Shown: positions 50,993-61,577 of the stretch, piece after piece
Numbering within the stretch: position 1 is the stretch's first letter
How the letters are laid out: each line of letters begins with the position of its first letter
Assembly (NCBI GenBank): GCA_964019165.1
Contig: OZ025271.1
Coordinates: 13,185,759-13,249,758 of the forward strand
DNA: 64,000 nt
Source of the DNA: Mastigias papua
Taxonomy: Eukaryota > Cnidaria > Scyphozoa > Rhizostomeae > Mastigiidae
Direction: 5' to 3'
Notes under the pieces: model-generated
Told to the model about the DNA's origin: nothing
What the model saw: only the letters and a program-made list of their open reading frames with translations
The model's database searches: none
Program-made: the position numbers and the translations under genes

Positions 50993-51016
50993 CATTGAAG
51001 AAGGCGACTTCTGTTT
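50993..51016 (-). CDS. Candidate exon 6, 24-nt microexon
   Basis: Minus strand: ...TTACATTCAG, then 24 nt encoding KQKSPSSM in phase 0, then GTAAGTTTTG. The upstream acceptor TTTATTTCTTCCTTATAG gives a 38-nt version starting at 51,030 that would break the phase, so the 24-nt form is preferred. It ends TTCAATG like the exon at 52,056. Confidence 0.5.
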
Positions 51017-51342
51017 CTGAATGTAACATTCTATAAGGAAGAAATAAAGGAAAATATTTGAAAACAAAATACATCATTCTTTAAAGCACTAATTGTATAA
51101 CAATTCTATTAACTAACAAAATATATTTACAGGAAAGCTAATGATGCTAACACTGGTTCTGGCACATTGTCGTCAATGGAATTCAAATTAACAGAAATTA
51201 GAGCGACATTCCATTCTGATAACATGAGGACAGAGCTCATTGTAAATAAAGTAAATTTAAACCAACTGACTCCAAATATCAAATTGATTTCAGGACGTCA
51301 TCAAACAATAAGCATATCTGGAAAAAACTCCAACACACTTAC

Positions 51343-51402
51343 TGTTGACACTTGGAAAGTAATCTTTACTGCGGATGGAGGAGAACTAGAAGTTGGAGGA
51401 GT
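51343..51402 (-). CDS. Candidate exon 5, 60 nt
   Basis: Minus strand: acceptor TACTCATTTCTCTTTCAG, 60-nt exon in phase 0 (TPPTSSSPPSAVKITFQVST), donor TCAACA followed by GTAAGTGTG. Composition is Ser/Thr/Pro-rich, as expected of a disordered or O-glycosylated linker. It lies about 0.3 kb from both neighbouring exons. The opposite strand is also open but lacks splice signals. Confidence 0.6.
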
Positions 51403-51660
51403 CTGAAAGAGAAATGAGTAAACATATTAGAAAAACAATACACAGCAACTGTCTGTATGCTACTGGGCCTACGTAATGTCGGTGAAAGGATTTGGGACCA
51501 ATGACAAAGTACCAACAAATGATAGAAGGTTTAGTAGATAGAACGAAAAGATCAAGTTTGTTGATGTTAGATTTGAAAAAACCTGTCGCACAAGGAATGC
51601 CAATAATGTCCACAAATGATCACGTGATATAATTTAGAATATGACGTCATATCAACTTAC

Positions 51661-51723
51661 TGGATATTGGGAAGGTGTTCTGACGTCATGGGATGGAGTT
51701 CCAGATGATGGTGAATGATGCGG
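51661..51723 (-). CDS. Candidate exon 4, 63 nt
   Basis: Minus strand: acceptor TATTTTCTCTTATAG, exon in phase 0 (PHHSPSSGTPSHDVRTPSQY then P), donor ATCCA followed by GTAAGTTGA. Same length and phase as exon 3 and a similar His/Ser/Pro-rich composition, which suggests that the exons are related by duplication. Confidence 0.6.
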
Positions 51724-52055
51724 CTATAAGAGAAAATAACAAAGTATTGCATAACGCAAATACGTCACAATGAGCACCAATGAGTATTCATCAAATTCAT
51801 TTACATTTTCATATACTTGAGATGTACTAACTCTCATCTTATAAATGGGCCATATTACGCACAGTCTCAGTTAAAAAAGTAGACATCTTATGTGGCAATA
51901 ATAGCCAAGTAAAACCGTCTAAACTTGCTGCTGAAGAGCTTGTAATACGTCATCGCAGAGGGTGCCGTTCAATTGACATTCTTCCAGTATACAACAACAG
52001 CAACAATAAGAATAACATTTGAATAGCCAATCAACTGAATGATGACATAACATAC

Positions 52056-52118
52056 CATTGAATGATCGACAGTACTATAAACATCTGCGTTGGGGGATGT
52101 CATGCGAGAGGTGGACAT
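52056..52118 (-). CDS. Candidate exon 3, 63 nt
   Basis: Minus strand: acceptor GATGTGTTCATTACAG, exon in phase 0 (MSTSRMTSPNADVYSTVDHS then M), donor TCAATG followed by GTATGTTATG. Symmetric exon, no domain recognised. VYSTVDH includes a tyrosine that could be a modification site, but this is only a guess. Confidence 0.6.
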
Positions 52119-52399
52119 CTGTAATGAACACATCAGAAATTACAATAAAGATCAATAAGGGTTATCAGCTGACATCATTCCAAAATGAAAATGCATGGAA
52201 TCAAATGTCACTTATAGTATCTAAGTATTTTACAATCCACAACAAAAATAAATGAAGCAAAGGCTTGTACATCAAATATCTGAGCTCAGGGCTAGGATAT
52301 TGAACAATAGAAATTATGTGAGATAACTCTATGTATTGGCAGTTCCTTCTAATCAGCACCCAAATTGAAACAGCATGTGAGTCTTGTTAATGTTCACTA

Positions 52400-53100
52400 G
52401 GCCAAAGAACCTTCGTGGACCAGATTTAGCGGAAAATTCCGTGAAGCATATAGTTTGACAAAGACTATAGATAGCTGCTACGAGAAAGCAATATAACATT
52501 TTATGTAAAAGAAAACTTTCATTCCATCAAATGTGTGCATTCCATTGAACTGCCCAGTCAGTCTAAAGTCACATACAACTTTGTTAGGAAATATTTAAGC
52601 ATCATAACTTACTGTTGATGGTATTGTGGGAGACCAATAATGCAAGGAAATGTTGACAATGAAAAAGAAAAATCTATTGAAGAGAAAGGAGAAATATAGC
52701 ACAAAACAACATGATAAAGCAACAACAAAACAAGGCTACTAAAATAACATTTGAAAAAAAGTTGAGGATAAAAAAGGGCTCTTCCTATAATGTCCCCGTT
52801 CCATCAAAGTTTAACAGTATGTCGGCAGCACTAGTACGATTAACACCTGCCTGTCAATACAGTTCCTAACTAACTAAATTCTTATAAGAAACTATGTAAA
52901 CCCCCGTCGCATTAGGATACAAACTTAATGGACTTAATTTTGCATCAAAATGGCTCCTATCTAGTTTAATAACATGATGACCTGACTCTATCTAATGTAC
53001 TAACTCCACTTCAATCTCTGTATAGGCCTTAATGCACCATAAGTTGAGTTAACTTGCAAAGAAAGCGAAAGTCTATCAGATGAACTCATAATTATCCCTG
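52400..53100 (-). repeat. Tandem segmental duplication, copy containing exon 2
   Basis: This copy matches about 53,480-54,180 at a spacing close to 1.09 kb. Shared words include TTTCATTCCATCA, TGTGCATTCCAT, ACTTACTGTTGATG, AAAGCAACA, CAAAGTTTA and ACCTGCC. Divergence is considerable, so the duplication is old. Each copy carries one candidate short exon. Confidence 0.65.
52613..52673 (-). CDS. Candidate exon 2, 61 nt, probably decayed duplicate of exon 1
   Basis: Minus strand: acceptor TTTCTCCTTTCTCTTCAATAG and donor CCATCAACA followed by GTAAGTTATG are both good and match those of exon 1. The length is 61 nt, not a multiple of three, so including it would shift the frame. With exon 1's end phase it reads FFFFIVNISLHYWSPTIPST. 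It lacks the internal 24-bp repeats of exon 1. Either it is skipped or it is a relic. Confidence 0.45.
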
Positions 53101-53479
53101 AAAATATTGGAATAGACACATATACAAATATATCTCTCAAACAAAACCAAACATACTGTAAGCTGTAAAGATATTAGGATAGACTTAGTTTCTTATAACT
53201 AAAATATACTAACAACGGGATGTAGCGAAATAATTGCATAAAAATAAGGATAAAAATGACATACAAATAGAAAATACGATAAATGCGCCAGATTTGTAAC
53301 AAAAAGTCAGAGTAGAATACAGCGGCGAGATGAACGTTCCTGGGGATACAATAAAATGTTTCAAATGACATGATTAGTAAATGTGACTATCATTAGAACA
53401 ATAGACACACAATCTAAAATGTGTGACTTTGATTGTAAACACTGAGTTTCTTATAAGAAATTTCACACAAAAGCAAAAA

Positions 53480-54180
53480 CATCATCAAGCGTTTGCATCG
53501 ACAGATTTGGTCAAAAATCCCATGAAATATATACGTAGTTTGATAAACATCATCAAGCGTTGATAGGCTAATGTAATGCAAAATTTAACTAAAACAAAAA
53601 TTTCATTCCATCAGATATGTGCATTCCATAAAATCCTTCAATCAGTTTACGGTGACAAATGGCCAACACATAGCATGCCAGTTATAATGTCACAACTTAC
53701 TGTTGATGATGGATGATCAATTGCTCGAGGAGGTGGATGATCAATTGCTCGAGGAGGTGGATGTTCAATTGCACGAAGTAGTATTGAAAATAAGGGTGGG
53801 TTCTATTAATGAGAAAGGAGAATATTCGGATAAAACAAGACGGAAGTCATCAAGATGACACAAAATAAGAAAAAGCAACATGTAGATCAACCAAAATGAG
53901 AAGTTTTTCCAATCAAATATGTCCATTTAGTCAAAGTTTACAATCTGTATACAGCGGTAGTATGACTAAAACCTGCCAGTTAATACAAGCCAGTAAACAG
54001 TGGGGGTGGGGGCTGGGGTAGTGTGGACAGTGCTCCAAATAATTCGCTAAGATTCTTGTATTTCGAGATATCCCAAATAGTTATTTGAACGTATAACACG
54101 ATGCACAAAATGCAGCCTAATCTGACATAAATACTCTAGACAGGCATATCCTTATGGTTTTATAGCTATTCCAATACAGT
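53480..54180 (-). repeat. Tandem segmental duplication, copy containing exon 1
   Basis: Partner of 52,400-53,100. The exon lies at the same relative position in both copies, which shows that exon gain came with the duplicated block. Confidence 0.65.
53701..53802 (-). CDS. Candidate exon 1 (most upstream seen), 102 nt with 24-bp repeats
   Basis: Minus strand: acceptor TTCTCCTTTCTCATTAATAG, exon of 102 nt in phase 0, donor CATCAACA followed by GTAAGTTGTG. It encodes NPPLFSILLRA and then three 8-residue repeats of the type I[E/D]HPPPRA, ending DHPSST. The DNA repeat unit is 24 bp. Proline- and histidine-rich repeats suggest a disordered linker. Upstream exons, if any, would lie beyond the Harbinger element at 54.7-58.6 kb; none was identified. 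Confidence 0.6.
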
Positions 54181-54739
54181 TTCTTACTTGGAAATCGCTT
54201 GCAGTGCTTGTTTAAAAGGTTGAGTGCATGATCTAACAATTTATACAATTATGATCAATTAAGTTATATACTTCAGAATGAATGACTACCAAGCTGATTC
54301 CAGTCAAACGCACTGTTAATTCCAATCTAAAGATGTATCTCTCCTGGAGCAACTTTCTATTTCACATCCATGCAGTACCGGAGCTCCAGGGGAGGTTGGG
54401 TACTAAATAGCTTCAACTCGTTGAATATGTGGCATGTCAGAGTCGTCCAAAAATGTACAGCCTTCATGGTTTCCATAAAGTTGCTACCTGTCACTACTTG
54501 TCGCTTGCATTTCAACAGAAATATACCTAAATATTTTGCAGCAACACATGACGACACGTAGAAACAGCTGACGACTGGTTTGCTGAGTTAGAGACAGCAG
54601 GAGATAAATCTTTTCCAGTATGCGCTTGGCACTTCTTCAAAGGAGGTTATTGAAAAATTGCAGCGCGACAAGGAAAACAATGAATATGGAGGATAGTATA
54701 ACAAGAGTTGAATTTGGAGGCCCCAAGGAATCAACCAGG

Positions 54740-55809
54740 ATAGTTTCCTAGCTGAAGTACAGAAATATGAATGCCTGTACAAGTGTGAAGTACAAGAACA
54801 AATGCCTATAAATAAATGCTTGGAGCAAAGAAGGTAGTTAAGTTGGTATATCGATGAAAGATGCGGAACTGAAGTTTAAAAACCTGAGATCCATGTATAC
54901 AAGGCATTTACATACAATGGGAAGTTTAGCTTCCGATTCAGAGAAGAGAATCTTTAGCTGCATCAAAGGAAATTGCTGCCTTTGAGTGGCAACAGCCAGA
55001 CATACGTCACAGAAGACCGCTGACACATTTTCATGCCAAGTTAATTGGCTTTTGTCAGATATTTAATTTGGGTGTTGTGCAATCACCCAGCTTAATTTCA
55101 CTAGAATCACCAGGAACATCATCCAGCACAAGTGATAACAACGGTGCTAGTATAAATGATTTTGATAGTACATACGGTCAGCCTGACAGTGACCCTGATT
55201 TTGAGAACCCGAGTCACTCAATGAACACCAGATCCCCCCAAGGAAATAAATGAATAGAAGGAGATAGATGGTGCTGTTCAAAATAAAGAACACATGACTA
55301 GTAGCATATCCGATGAAGAGGGACAAATATCAGTTTATGGGATCAAAGCACCTGATGAATCATCATATTCAAGGACAATTGGAAGTTTCAGTGGCAGCGT
55401 TAAATCAAACAACAGACCATGGACAAAAGTTGAGAAGCCAGCATCAACAGCCAACATGGATAACCTACTTGTGACAACAGCCAAGTCAATTGCTACTCAT
55501 CTGAGAGAAGCCAGAGAGCAGGCAGTTTGAAGGACAAGGAAGATGGTGAAGAAAGCCTTTTTTTGCAGAAGTCTCATTCCAAGACTAAAGAGACTACCTA
55601 ACAGAACAAGGGCTGCAATTAGGTGTCAAATTGAGCAAGAGTTTTTTCAGGCTGAATATGGTAGCCCTTATCATGCTCCACAGCCCAATGAATTTGAGCA
55701 GTTCAGACCAAACATAAATTCATTTTCTGACTCAACGAACTATGTTCCCTTTTCAGAGTTAAAGAATTCTGATGAAAAATTCAACTACACTGTTTTATAC
55801 AAATCTTGA
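54740..55809 (+). pseudogene. MADF-domain accessory protein of a PIF/Harbinger transposon
   Basis: Plus-strand DNA-binding accessory gene, broken by stops and frameshifts. The MADF domain is spread over 54,745-55,030: LAEVQKYECLYK, then NAWSK, VGISMKDAELKFKNLRSMYT and RHLHTMGSLAS match the MADF pattern (FI..V..YPCLY...W..I......KW.NLR..Y.R). A Ser-rich acidic linker follows (55,068-55,250). The C-terminal part at 55,294-55,809 includes VTTAKSIATHLREAREQAV and FCRSLIPRLKRLPNRTRAAI followed by EYGSP, the helical end typical of Harbinger-linked MADF proteins. In live elements this protein imports and targets the transposase. It converges on the transposase gene, the usual arrangement. A THAP-like VCAWHF near 54,635 was noted but is uncertain. 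Confidence 0.75.
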
Positions 55810-55903
55810 ATCAATCGCACACAAAATTTTCCTATTTTACAGTTATCGTCTTTGGTTTGTTCTCTATTAGGTACGTTATATGAAAACAGAAGCTTTCTTT
55901 AAC

Positions 55904-56692
55904 TCACAGGGATAAAAGGCATACAATAACAGTAAAGTGACACTTCTGCTTTTGATCTTCAGTATTTCTATATGATGCTTTAGGTGTTGTGTTCTGTATG
56001 TTTCCTTGATCGTGAACTGTAGCACAAAATCTAACATGTTTATACTGCCAATTCACTTCACGATCGCGGCCAATGAAAAAATTCTTCAAACTTTCTTTGA
56101 TTTGATCTGCTTCAAACCTGTACCTGTTGCCATGTAGTCTAAAAAGATTATGGAGACATTTATCTTCTTTCATAACTCTTCTCAAATCACCAGGAATGAT
56201 TTTTCCTGTTGAACCCCCACTGCCTACAAATCCATTTGGAAGATAGTTGGCATTATCCGTTAATCTAATGAAATTGTACAAATATACTGCAGCCCTGGTA
56301 AGCCCGTCAATTTGCTCTATTCCAGCTTTAATAGGACGACAAAAAATTATCCATTTCGCTGCCAGTATACCAAATTTGTTTTCTATTGGCCTCCTTGCCC
56401 TGGATAGCCGGTAATTGAAAATACGGTGTTTTTCAGTAATTGCTTTTCCTGTATTAGGTTTTACAAGGTATGGTTTTAATGGGAAAATACCATCAGCAAC
56501 TAAAACATATGGGAGGATTCTATCACCTTGTTAAGTTGGCTTTGCTATTCCAAAACTGCTGGGGTGGTACTCCGCAAACGTCAGTTTGACAAAACACCTA
56601 CATAATTATCTCCACCAAAGGCTCTTATGTCTACCATAGTGAAGCAATGCTTTGTATCACACAATGCTAAAAGCACAAAGCTGTGGAACTTT
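55904..56692 (-). pseudogene. PIF/Harbinger DDE transposase, C-terminal half
   Basis: Minus strand, downstream of the LINE insertion. SFVLLALCDTKHCFTMVDIR (56,620-56,680) holds the second catalytic Asp region. LVADGIFPLKPYLVKPNTGK (about 56,440-56,500) is the conserved GD.AFPL..YL block, with G-D replaced by AD. FNYRLSRARRPIENKFGILA (56,370-56,420) carries the catalytic Glu in the R..VE..FG motif. The tail at 55,904-56,281 (YNFIRL, GRDREVNWQYKHVRF) is open for 125 residues. Stops occur around 56,520-56,570. The transposase cuts and pastes the element in the nucleus; this copy cannot. Confidence 0.85.
56682..56692. repeat. 11-bp LINE target-site duplication, left copy
   Basis: TGTGGAACTTT is repeated exactly at 58,245-58,255. 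The two copies bracket the LINE and lie within the transposase frame. Confidence 0.9.
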
Positions 56693-58244
56693 CTTTCTTT
56701 CTGTCTTTCCAAAGTGCCTGTCATGTTACGTTAGCGATCATGAATCTGCACTTCTGTCTATCCTTTGCTAAATGCACGAACTCCGCTACTTTGTACCGTC
56801 CATTGAAACTTTCTATTATACAATCCATGAATTTCTTCCGTTGTCGTCCTTTAGCCCTCATACCAATTATAATTGTGAGCAAAAAGTCACTCTCCAATCC
56901 TTGTGCTCTTAGCATGTGACCAAGAAATTGCAGCTGTCTCTTCTCAATACTTCTCATAAATCCCCTTTCCAATCCCGCTCTTCTCATTACCTCTTCAGTT
57001 GTAACTTTGTCCGTCCATTGTATCCTTACCATTCCTCTTACAAACCACATTTCAACCGTCCATGCCTCAGATCCGTATAACAACTTTGACCTTGTGTTTC
57101 ACAGTGTCAAATGCTTTCTCAGAGTCCACAAAATAGAGAAAAACAGTCTTTTGCATTTCAACAGACTGTTCAATTATCATTCTTAAAGGAAATATTGCAT
57201 TGGTGGTACCTTTCACTTTCATAAATCCATACTGTTCCTCCAAGATTCTCTCATTGATCTTTCCTCTCAATCTATTCATTACTACTCTCAACAATACCTT
57301 ACCAGGTTGATCATAATGCTTATAGCTCTGTGTTTAGAGCAGTCTAAAGCACCTGGTGTTTTGGGATTGCAACGTATACTGATTCTTTCATAGCATTTGG
57401 TATATACCCACTCTCATAAATTCTGTTTGCTAAATCAGCTATTTTCCTTATTCGAAATTCATCTATAGCTTCTATCATTTCTATTACAATTCCATCCTCT
57501 CCTGCTGCCTTTCCTGTTATCATAGCCTTTATTGCTGCTCTTATTTCATCTTGCATAATTGGAGGGCCTGATAAAGTACCATCAAATTTTAGTATCTCTC
57601 TTCTATTATCAATATAAAGCACATTGACATATTCTTCCCATCTATTCTTTATTTCATCTACTTCTACCAAGATGTTACCATCTTTATCTTTTATAATGTT
57701 GTTCCCTAGAGATCCCTTTCTTGCTTCCTAATTCTTTGATCTTATCATATACTCTTGGTGAATTAGTCTTTTCCAAGTCCTCAATTTCATCACACTTTTG
57801 CAAAATCCACTCCTCTCTCCGTTCTCTACACTTTTTCTTAATTTCTTTATCTAGCTCTCTATACTTTACAGTGCTTAACTTCCATTTTCTTCTCTCATCT
57901 TCAAACTGAGTATGTCTTGTGTCATCCATGGTTGCCGTGTTGTTCTTGCCTTCTCAGATAAGACGTTTTCAGCTGTCTCTACCAGTGCCTTCTGTAAATT
58001 CATCCATTCACGCTCCACCTCTTCCTCTTCATCCTCTGAAACACCCTCACCTAGAACCTCATACCTATGCTTCACATCAATTAAGTATTTCCTTCTCAAT
58101 TTCTCTCCATTGAGATCTTTCCATTACTTCCTAACTTTATACGTCTTCCTCTTCCTTACCTTCTTTAACTTTACTTTCATTACTGCCACTACTGGGACAT
58201 GATCACAATCTAAACTACAGTCTGCACCAGGATATGTCTTTGCT
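56693..58244 (-). mobile_element. 5'-truncated RTE-like LINE inside the Harbinger transposase
   Basis: Minus-strand LINE with an exact 11-bp target duplication. Its 5' end (58,244) starts within the end of an AP-type endonuclease: YPGADCSLDCDHVPVVA contains the conserved DH near that domain's C-terminus. A linker with VEREWMNLQKALVETAENVL follows (57,875-58,099), then RT parts IKAMITGKAAGEDGIVIEMI (57,344-57,670), EEQYGFMKVKGTTNAIFPLR and FVDSEKAFDTVKHK (57,067-57,294). A deletion removes the middle of the RT with its catalytic DD. The remainder (56,721-57,083) reads LLYGSEAWT, RIQWTDKVTTEEVMRRAGLE, KRQLQFLGHMLRAQGLES and GRQRKKFMDCI, the usual LINE C-terminus. The 3' end is a short AAAG-type tail (CTTTCTTTC on the plus strand). 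Confidence 0.85.
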
Positions 58245-58255
58245 TGTGGAACTTT
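58245..58255. repeat. 11-bp LINE target-site duplication, right copy
   Basis: Exact repeat of TGTGGAACTTT at 56,682-56,692. Confidence 0.9.
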
Positions 58256-58580
58256 ATGTAAATGAAATCAGTCGAATAAGCTCTTTGGGACGTTCAGTTG
58301 AAATATGCTGTCCATCCAGGGCTTCAATGCAATTGGGATATTGCTACTCCTTTTTAAATTCTCTTACAATTTTGAGCGATTCTTGTGCATTTGAAGGCAT
58401 TCATAAGTATGTTTCACTCAAAGTTGCCCATAATGCAGCACAGGTTTCTTTAATGATATTTGATATTGTTGCACGGCCAATTCCCAACCCAATTGCCTCT
58501 TGGCTATCTTAGGCCCTAACAAAAAGAGTAAATGCTCTAATTCTTCTGGTGCTAATTGAAGAAATCTAGAATATAAATAA
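58245..58580 (-). pseudogene. PIF/Harbinger DDE transposase, N-terminal half
   Basis: Minus strand, upstream of the LINE insertion. RFLQLAPEELEHLLFLLGPK (58,520-58,580) matches the helical N-terminal region (F.RM....F..LL..I...I). IGRATISNIIKETCAALWAT (58,430-58,490) is the helix-turn-helix-like block. NCIEALDGQHISTERPKELI (about 58,270-58,340) is the CIGAIDG.H...P motif with the first catalytic Asp. Two in-frame stops are present. A WIRP-containing frame at 58,603-58,878 may be the protein's more distant N-terminus (FWVRP in relatives), but its continuation is weak. Confidence 0.8.
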
Positions 58581-58899
58581 TAAAAGTAAGGAAGTTATAG
58601 TACTATCTGGTTTTATGGAGGAAAGATTTGGATGTTATGCCATATAGAGAAATCCAATCATAAACTAACTCAGTAAATTCAAAGAAAACTTCCAAGTGTC
58701 TAGCCTTAGACGAGCATATGGCAACAATCAAGGGCAGGGGTCTAATCCAAAAAAGGCCTACTAGAAGCTTGTAGAGGATACGGCTTAGAATACTAACTTG
58801 TAAATTAAGAAACAGAAGATATATTACAAGAATTTTCCTGATTTCCTTACTTCCTTGGCTAATGGCAATTAAGAGCATATATCATAAGCTGAAAAGGGG

Positions 58900-59270
58900 C
58901 TTTTTATCCTTTAAGAAAGAGGACAGGGTCTAGACCCTCAGGAGCCCTCCATAATTGGGTGCCTGAGCTTTCCTGTCACAAGAACTTTGTCTCTGAGTTC
59001 TAATGCAGAAATAGTGTAAACATTTGTTACCTGCAAAAATAATCTCTATCATGCAGTCTCAGCTCCCTCATCAAGGTGTTGTAAAAACCAAGCTTTGCTC
59101 TGAGTAGAAATATCTTTCTTTCCCAACATCTGTGTTGTCTACTGCGTGTAATGTCTGTTTACCGCAAGTAAACCATAGAGGCTGGATTCTCACAAAACAG
59201 CTTCCCAAGAAGAGGCCATTTTAACTATAGCATCAAATTTTGCAATTGTACCAAAAGCAAGTCCATTTTA
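58900..59270. other. No recognisable gene
   Basis: Possible right flank of the Harbinger element; no terminal inverted repeat could be matched to the left side near 54.3-54.7 kb. Confidence 0.4.
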
Positions 59271-59272
59271 TT

Positions 59273-59420
59273 AGCGACAGGAAGCGAAAGGCAGCGACAG
59301 GTAGCGAAAGCTAGCAATCTTAATATCTAATGACCAGACGCGACAGGTAGCGGCAGTTGGGGACCTTAAAATCTAATGGGCAGTAGCGACAGGTAGCAGT
59401 AGCCCCCATATTTCTGTCAA
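59273..59420 (+). repeat. GCGACAGGTAGC repeat cluster
   Basis: AGCGACAGG[T/A]AGCGAAAG units occur at 59,275-59,315. A longer phrase, CTTAAAATCTAATG, G[A/G]CCAG, then GCGACAGGTAGC, occurs at about 59,318 and 59,364 (period near 46 bp) and again at 62,172-62,206. Such clusters resemble subterminal repeats of DNA transposons, but no terminal inverted repeat was found. Confidence 0.6.
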
Positions 59421-59734
59421 AGGTAGCCATTTGGGTCTACTACTTACATAAGAAGAGATTTGATTTTTATCATTTTTTATCGCTGAGTTATTTAACTTTC
59501 TTGCCATCGCCATTCACAGCAATACTGTTGCTCCTCCCTGCTGGACCGCGTGTTATCAGTTTGCGAGCGGTCCTGCAGGACGAAGTAGCTGTATGTGTTA
59601 TCGCGAGGAGACTTTGGTTGCTGTTCTTCCTGGTAAGCATGCTCCACTTTCCTGAAATGGGTTTGATTTAAGATTTCCTGTATCTCCTTTGTCCATTTCA
59701 TCCGTATTCTACTGTGGCAAGCCATTACTACCAT

Positions 59735-59902
59735 ATAGTTGCCGTGTGACTTGGAGGAGAATTTTGTCGGTCTGTTTCCAGTTTACTGCTGTTTTCGCTT
59801 GATTTCATTTGCCAAGGAATCCTACTTTTCGAGGGTGATGTCGCTATGACAGATCTTCCTGAGCCGTTTCATTCTCTCTGCTAAACCATAGTGCTTTTGC
59901 CG
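59735..59902 (+). other. Possible leader exon ending in a splice donor
   Basis: TTTTGCCG followed by GTAAGTTGTG at 59,903 is a strong donor. The only ATG-initiated frame before it (ATGACAGATCTTCCTGAGCC, near 59,846) closes within 13 codons, so it would be untranslated leader. The opposite strand carries an 80-codon frame (59,492-59,734) of unknown nature. Support is limited to the donor. Confidence 0.25.
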
Positions 59903-59909
59903 GTAAGTT

Positions 59910-61570
59910 GTGATAAACCATATAGAAGATATTTTCATGTTGTATTTTGTGGTATATTATGGTGTATTTTGCTTATTTCTTACGTTTTGTTACCTGACAT
60001 GGGATAACTTTCGGGAAGCTTTCAGTTTGGGTTGTTTTTGCATGATGTGAAGTTCCAGTTTTATTTTGAGGAAAAAAAATTAAGGCGTGATAAAATATTG
60101 ACCAGTAGCATACTGACATTGTTTTCTCTAACTTCCAAAGTTTTTCCGTGTTTTTCCTGTATGAGGTTGTTCGTTGTGTTATCTATTATAACTCTGAAAG
60201 TTTTGTAGCCCTCCCCCTTATGGTTTAAGCAATGAAGAGGCTGCTATTCATCTTTCATGTCAAGTGTGATTACAAGCAAACTACATGACTTGCTAAGTTT
60301 CTTGAGTGTTAGCCATATAGCGGTTTGGTATCCTTCAATCTTCATTCTGGTGTAGTTTATCTAGAGACACGCGAGGGGATTCCCAAGTTCATCTCACGAT
60401 CGCAGATACATTTGATCCTTTGTTTCCAAACAACTACATTATAGATTTGTGACTGCAAAGGGTTCTGGAAATTGTTCAGCAGATTCCTACTGGACTATTT
60501 AATAATTGCTGGGATTTTTAGCGTGCTGTTCACTTTCAGCTATGCTAGGCCACTCTGACATTGTTTACAGTTGAGACCGGTCTGAGTTGAGATGTTGTTT
60601 GTAATTTCTAAATAGCTCTTTATGTTTGCAACAGTTATTTTAGGCTAGAGCTAGAATGTTATCCAATTTAGTCTGTGGATTATTGCAGTTTGATACTCTG
60701 TCTCTGTTTCTTTTTCTTGCATTAGTTAAGGAAACAATCGTGTGCATTCTCTCCAAAATCTTGAGGGGCGTTTCACATTACTATCAGTCCCCGTAGCTGA
60801 TGCCTTACTTACTTCCAGTACAGTTTGTAGCTGTATCCTAGTACTCTTTATTTACAACACTTTTATAGTTCTTTTCACTATGGATCGTAGTGTAACTTTT
60901 GAGGAGTCAAATTAGGGGTTCCTTTATCGTGAATGTTTCTTTGCTGGACAACAGTTGCTATAAATTCCATTAATGATTTCCATAGATCATTCTGTACATG
61001 ATGATTCAGTTTAAGGGGATTACTTACTATTAGATAGCACGATCATCGCTATTGTGTAGACTTGATTTTTCCGAGCCCCTTACCATCAACTCCCCCCACC
61101 CCAAATACTGTAATTGAGAATACTGAAATTACTCGAAACCTGATTTGAAGATTAATATTCTATAGGATGTTACTTGTACATAGCAGTATTCTATTATTTT
61201 TATGAAGTAACACTATGGAGTCCTCAGAGCTATTATAATTCGATACAAGCTAAGTTAATGGCTAAAGAAAGCTAATATACCAGTTACCAAAGGATTACTG
61301 GATGCAACCATATTGCAGGTTTATGGCTCAGATTTAATTGTGTACCTGTATGGAGACGATTTGTGATCACCCACTAGGTCATAGCCGTAGTCATTCCTGT
61401 CAGTTGATGGGCTATATTGTATATGTTATACACTGTTACAATTATACTACTAGATTCCCCAACACTCTCTATATTAGAAGTGAAGTATGCAGGAGACAAT
61501 ACTTGATGTAGCTCTTTAATGTCTCACTGTAAAGAAAATTTTGAAGAATTATGTGCTTATTTCATATACA
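59910..61570. other. No recognisable gene
   Basis: No exon, TE domain or repeat is supported across this stretch. Confidence 0.4.
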
Positions 61571-61577
61571 GGAGACT

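Noticed and set aside
54357..54561. Overlapping frames on both strands as a gene upstream of the MADF protein
   Set aside because: Mirror open frames with no domain; possibly element leader sequence.
59492..59734. 80-codon minus-strand gene
   Set aside because: No domain, no splice continuation and no conserved motif; it lies beside low-complexity repeats.
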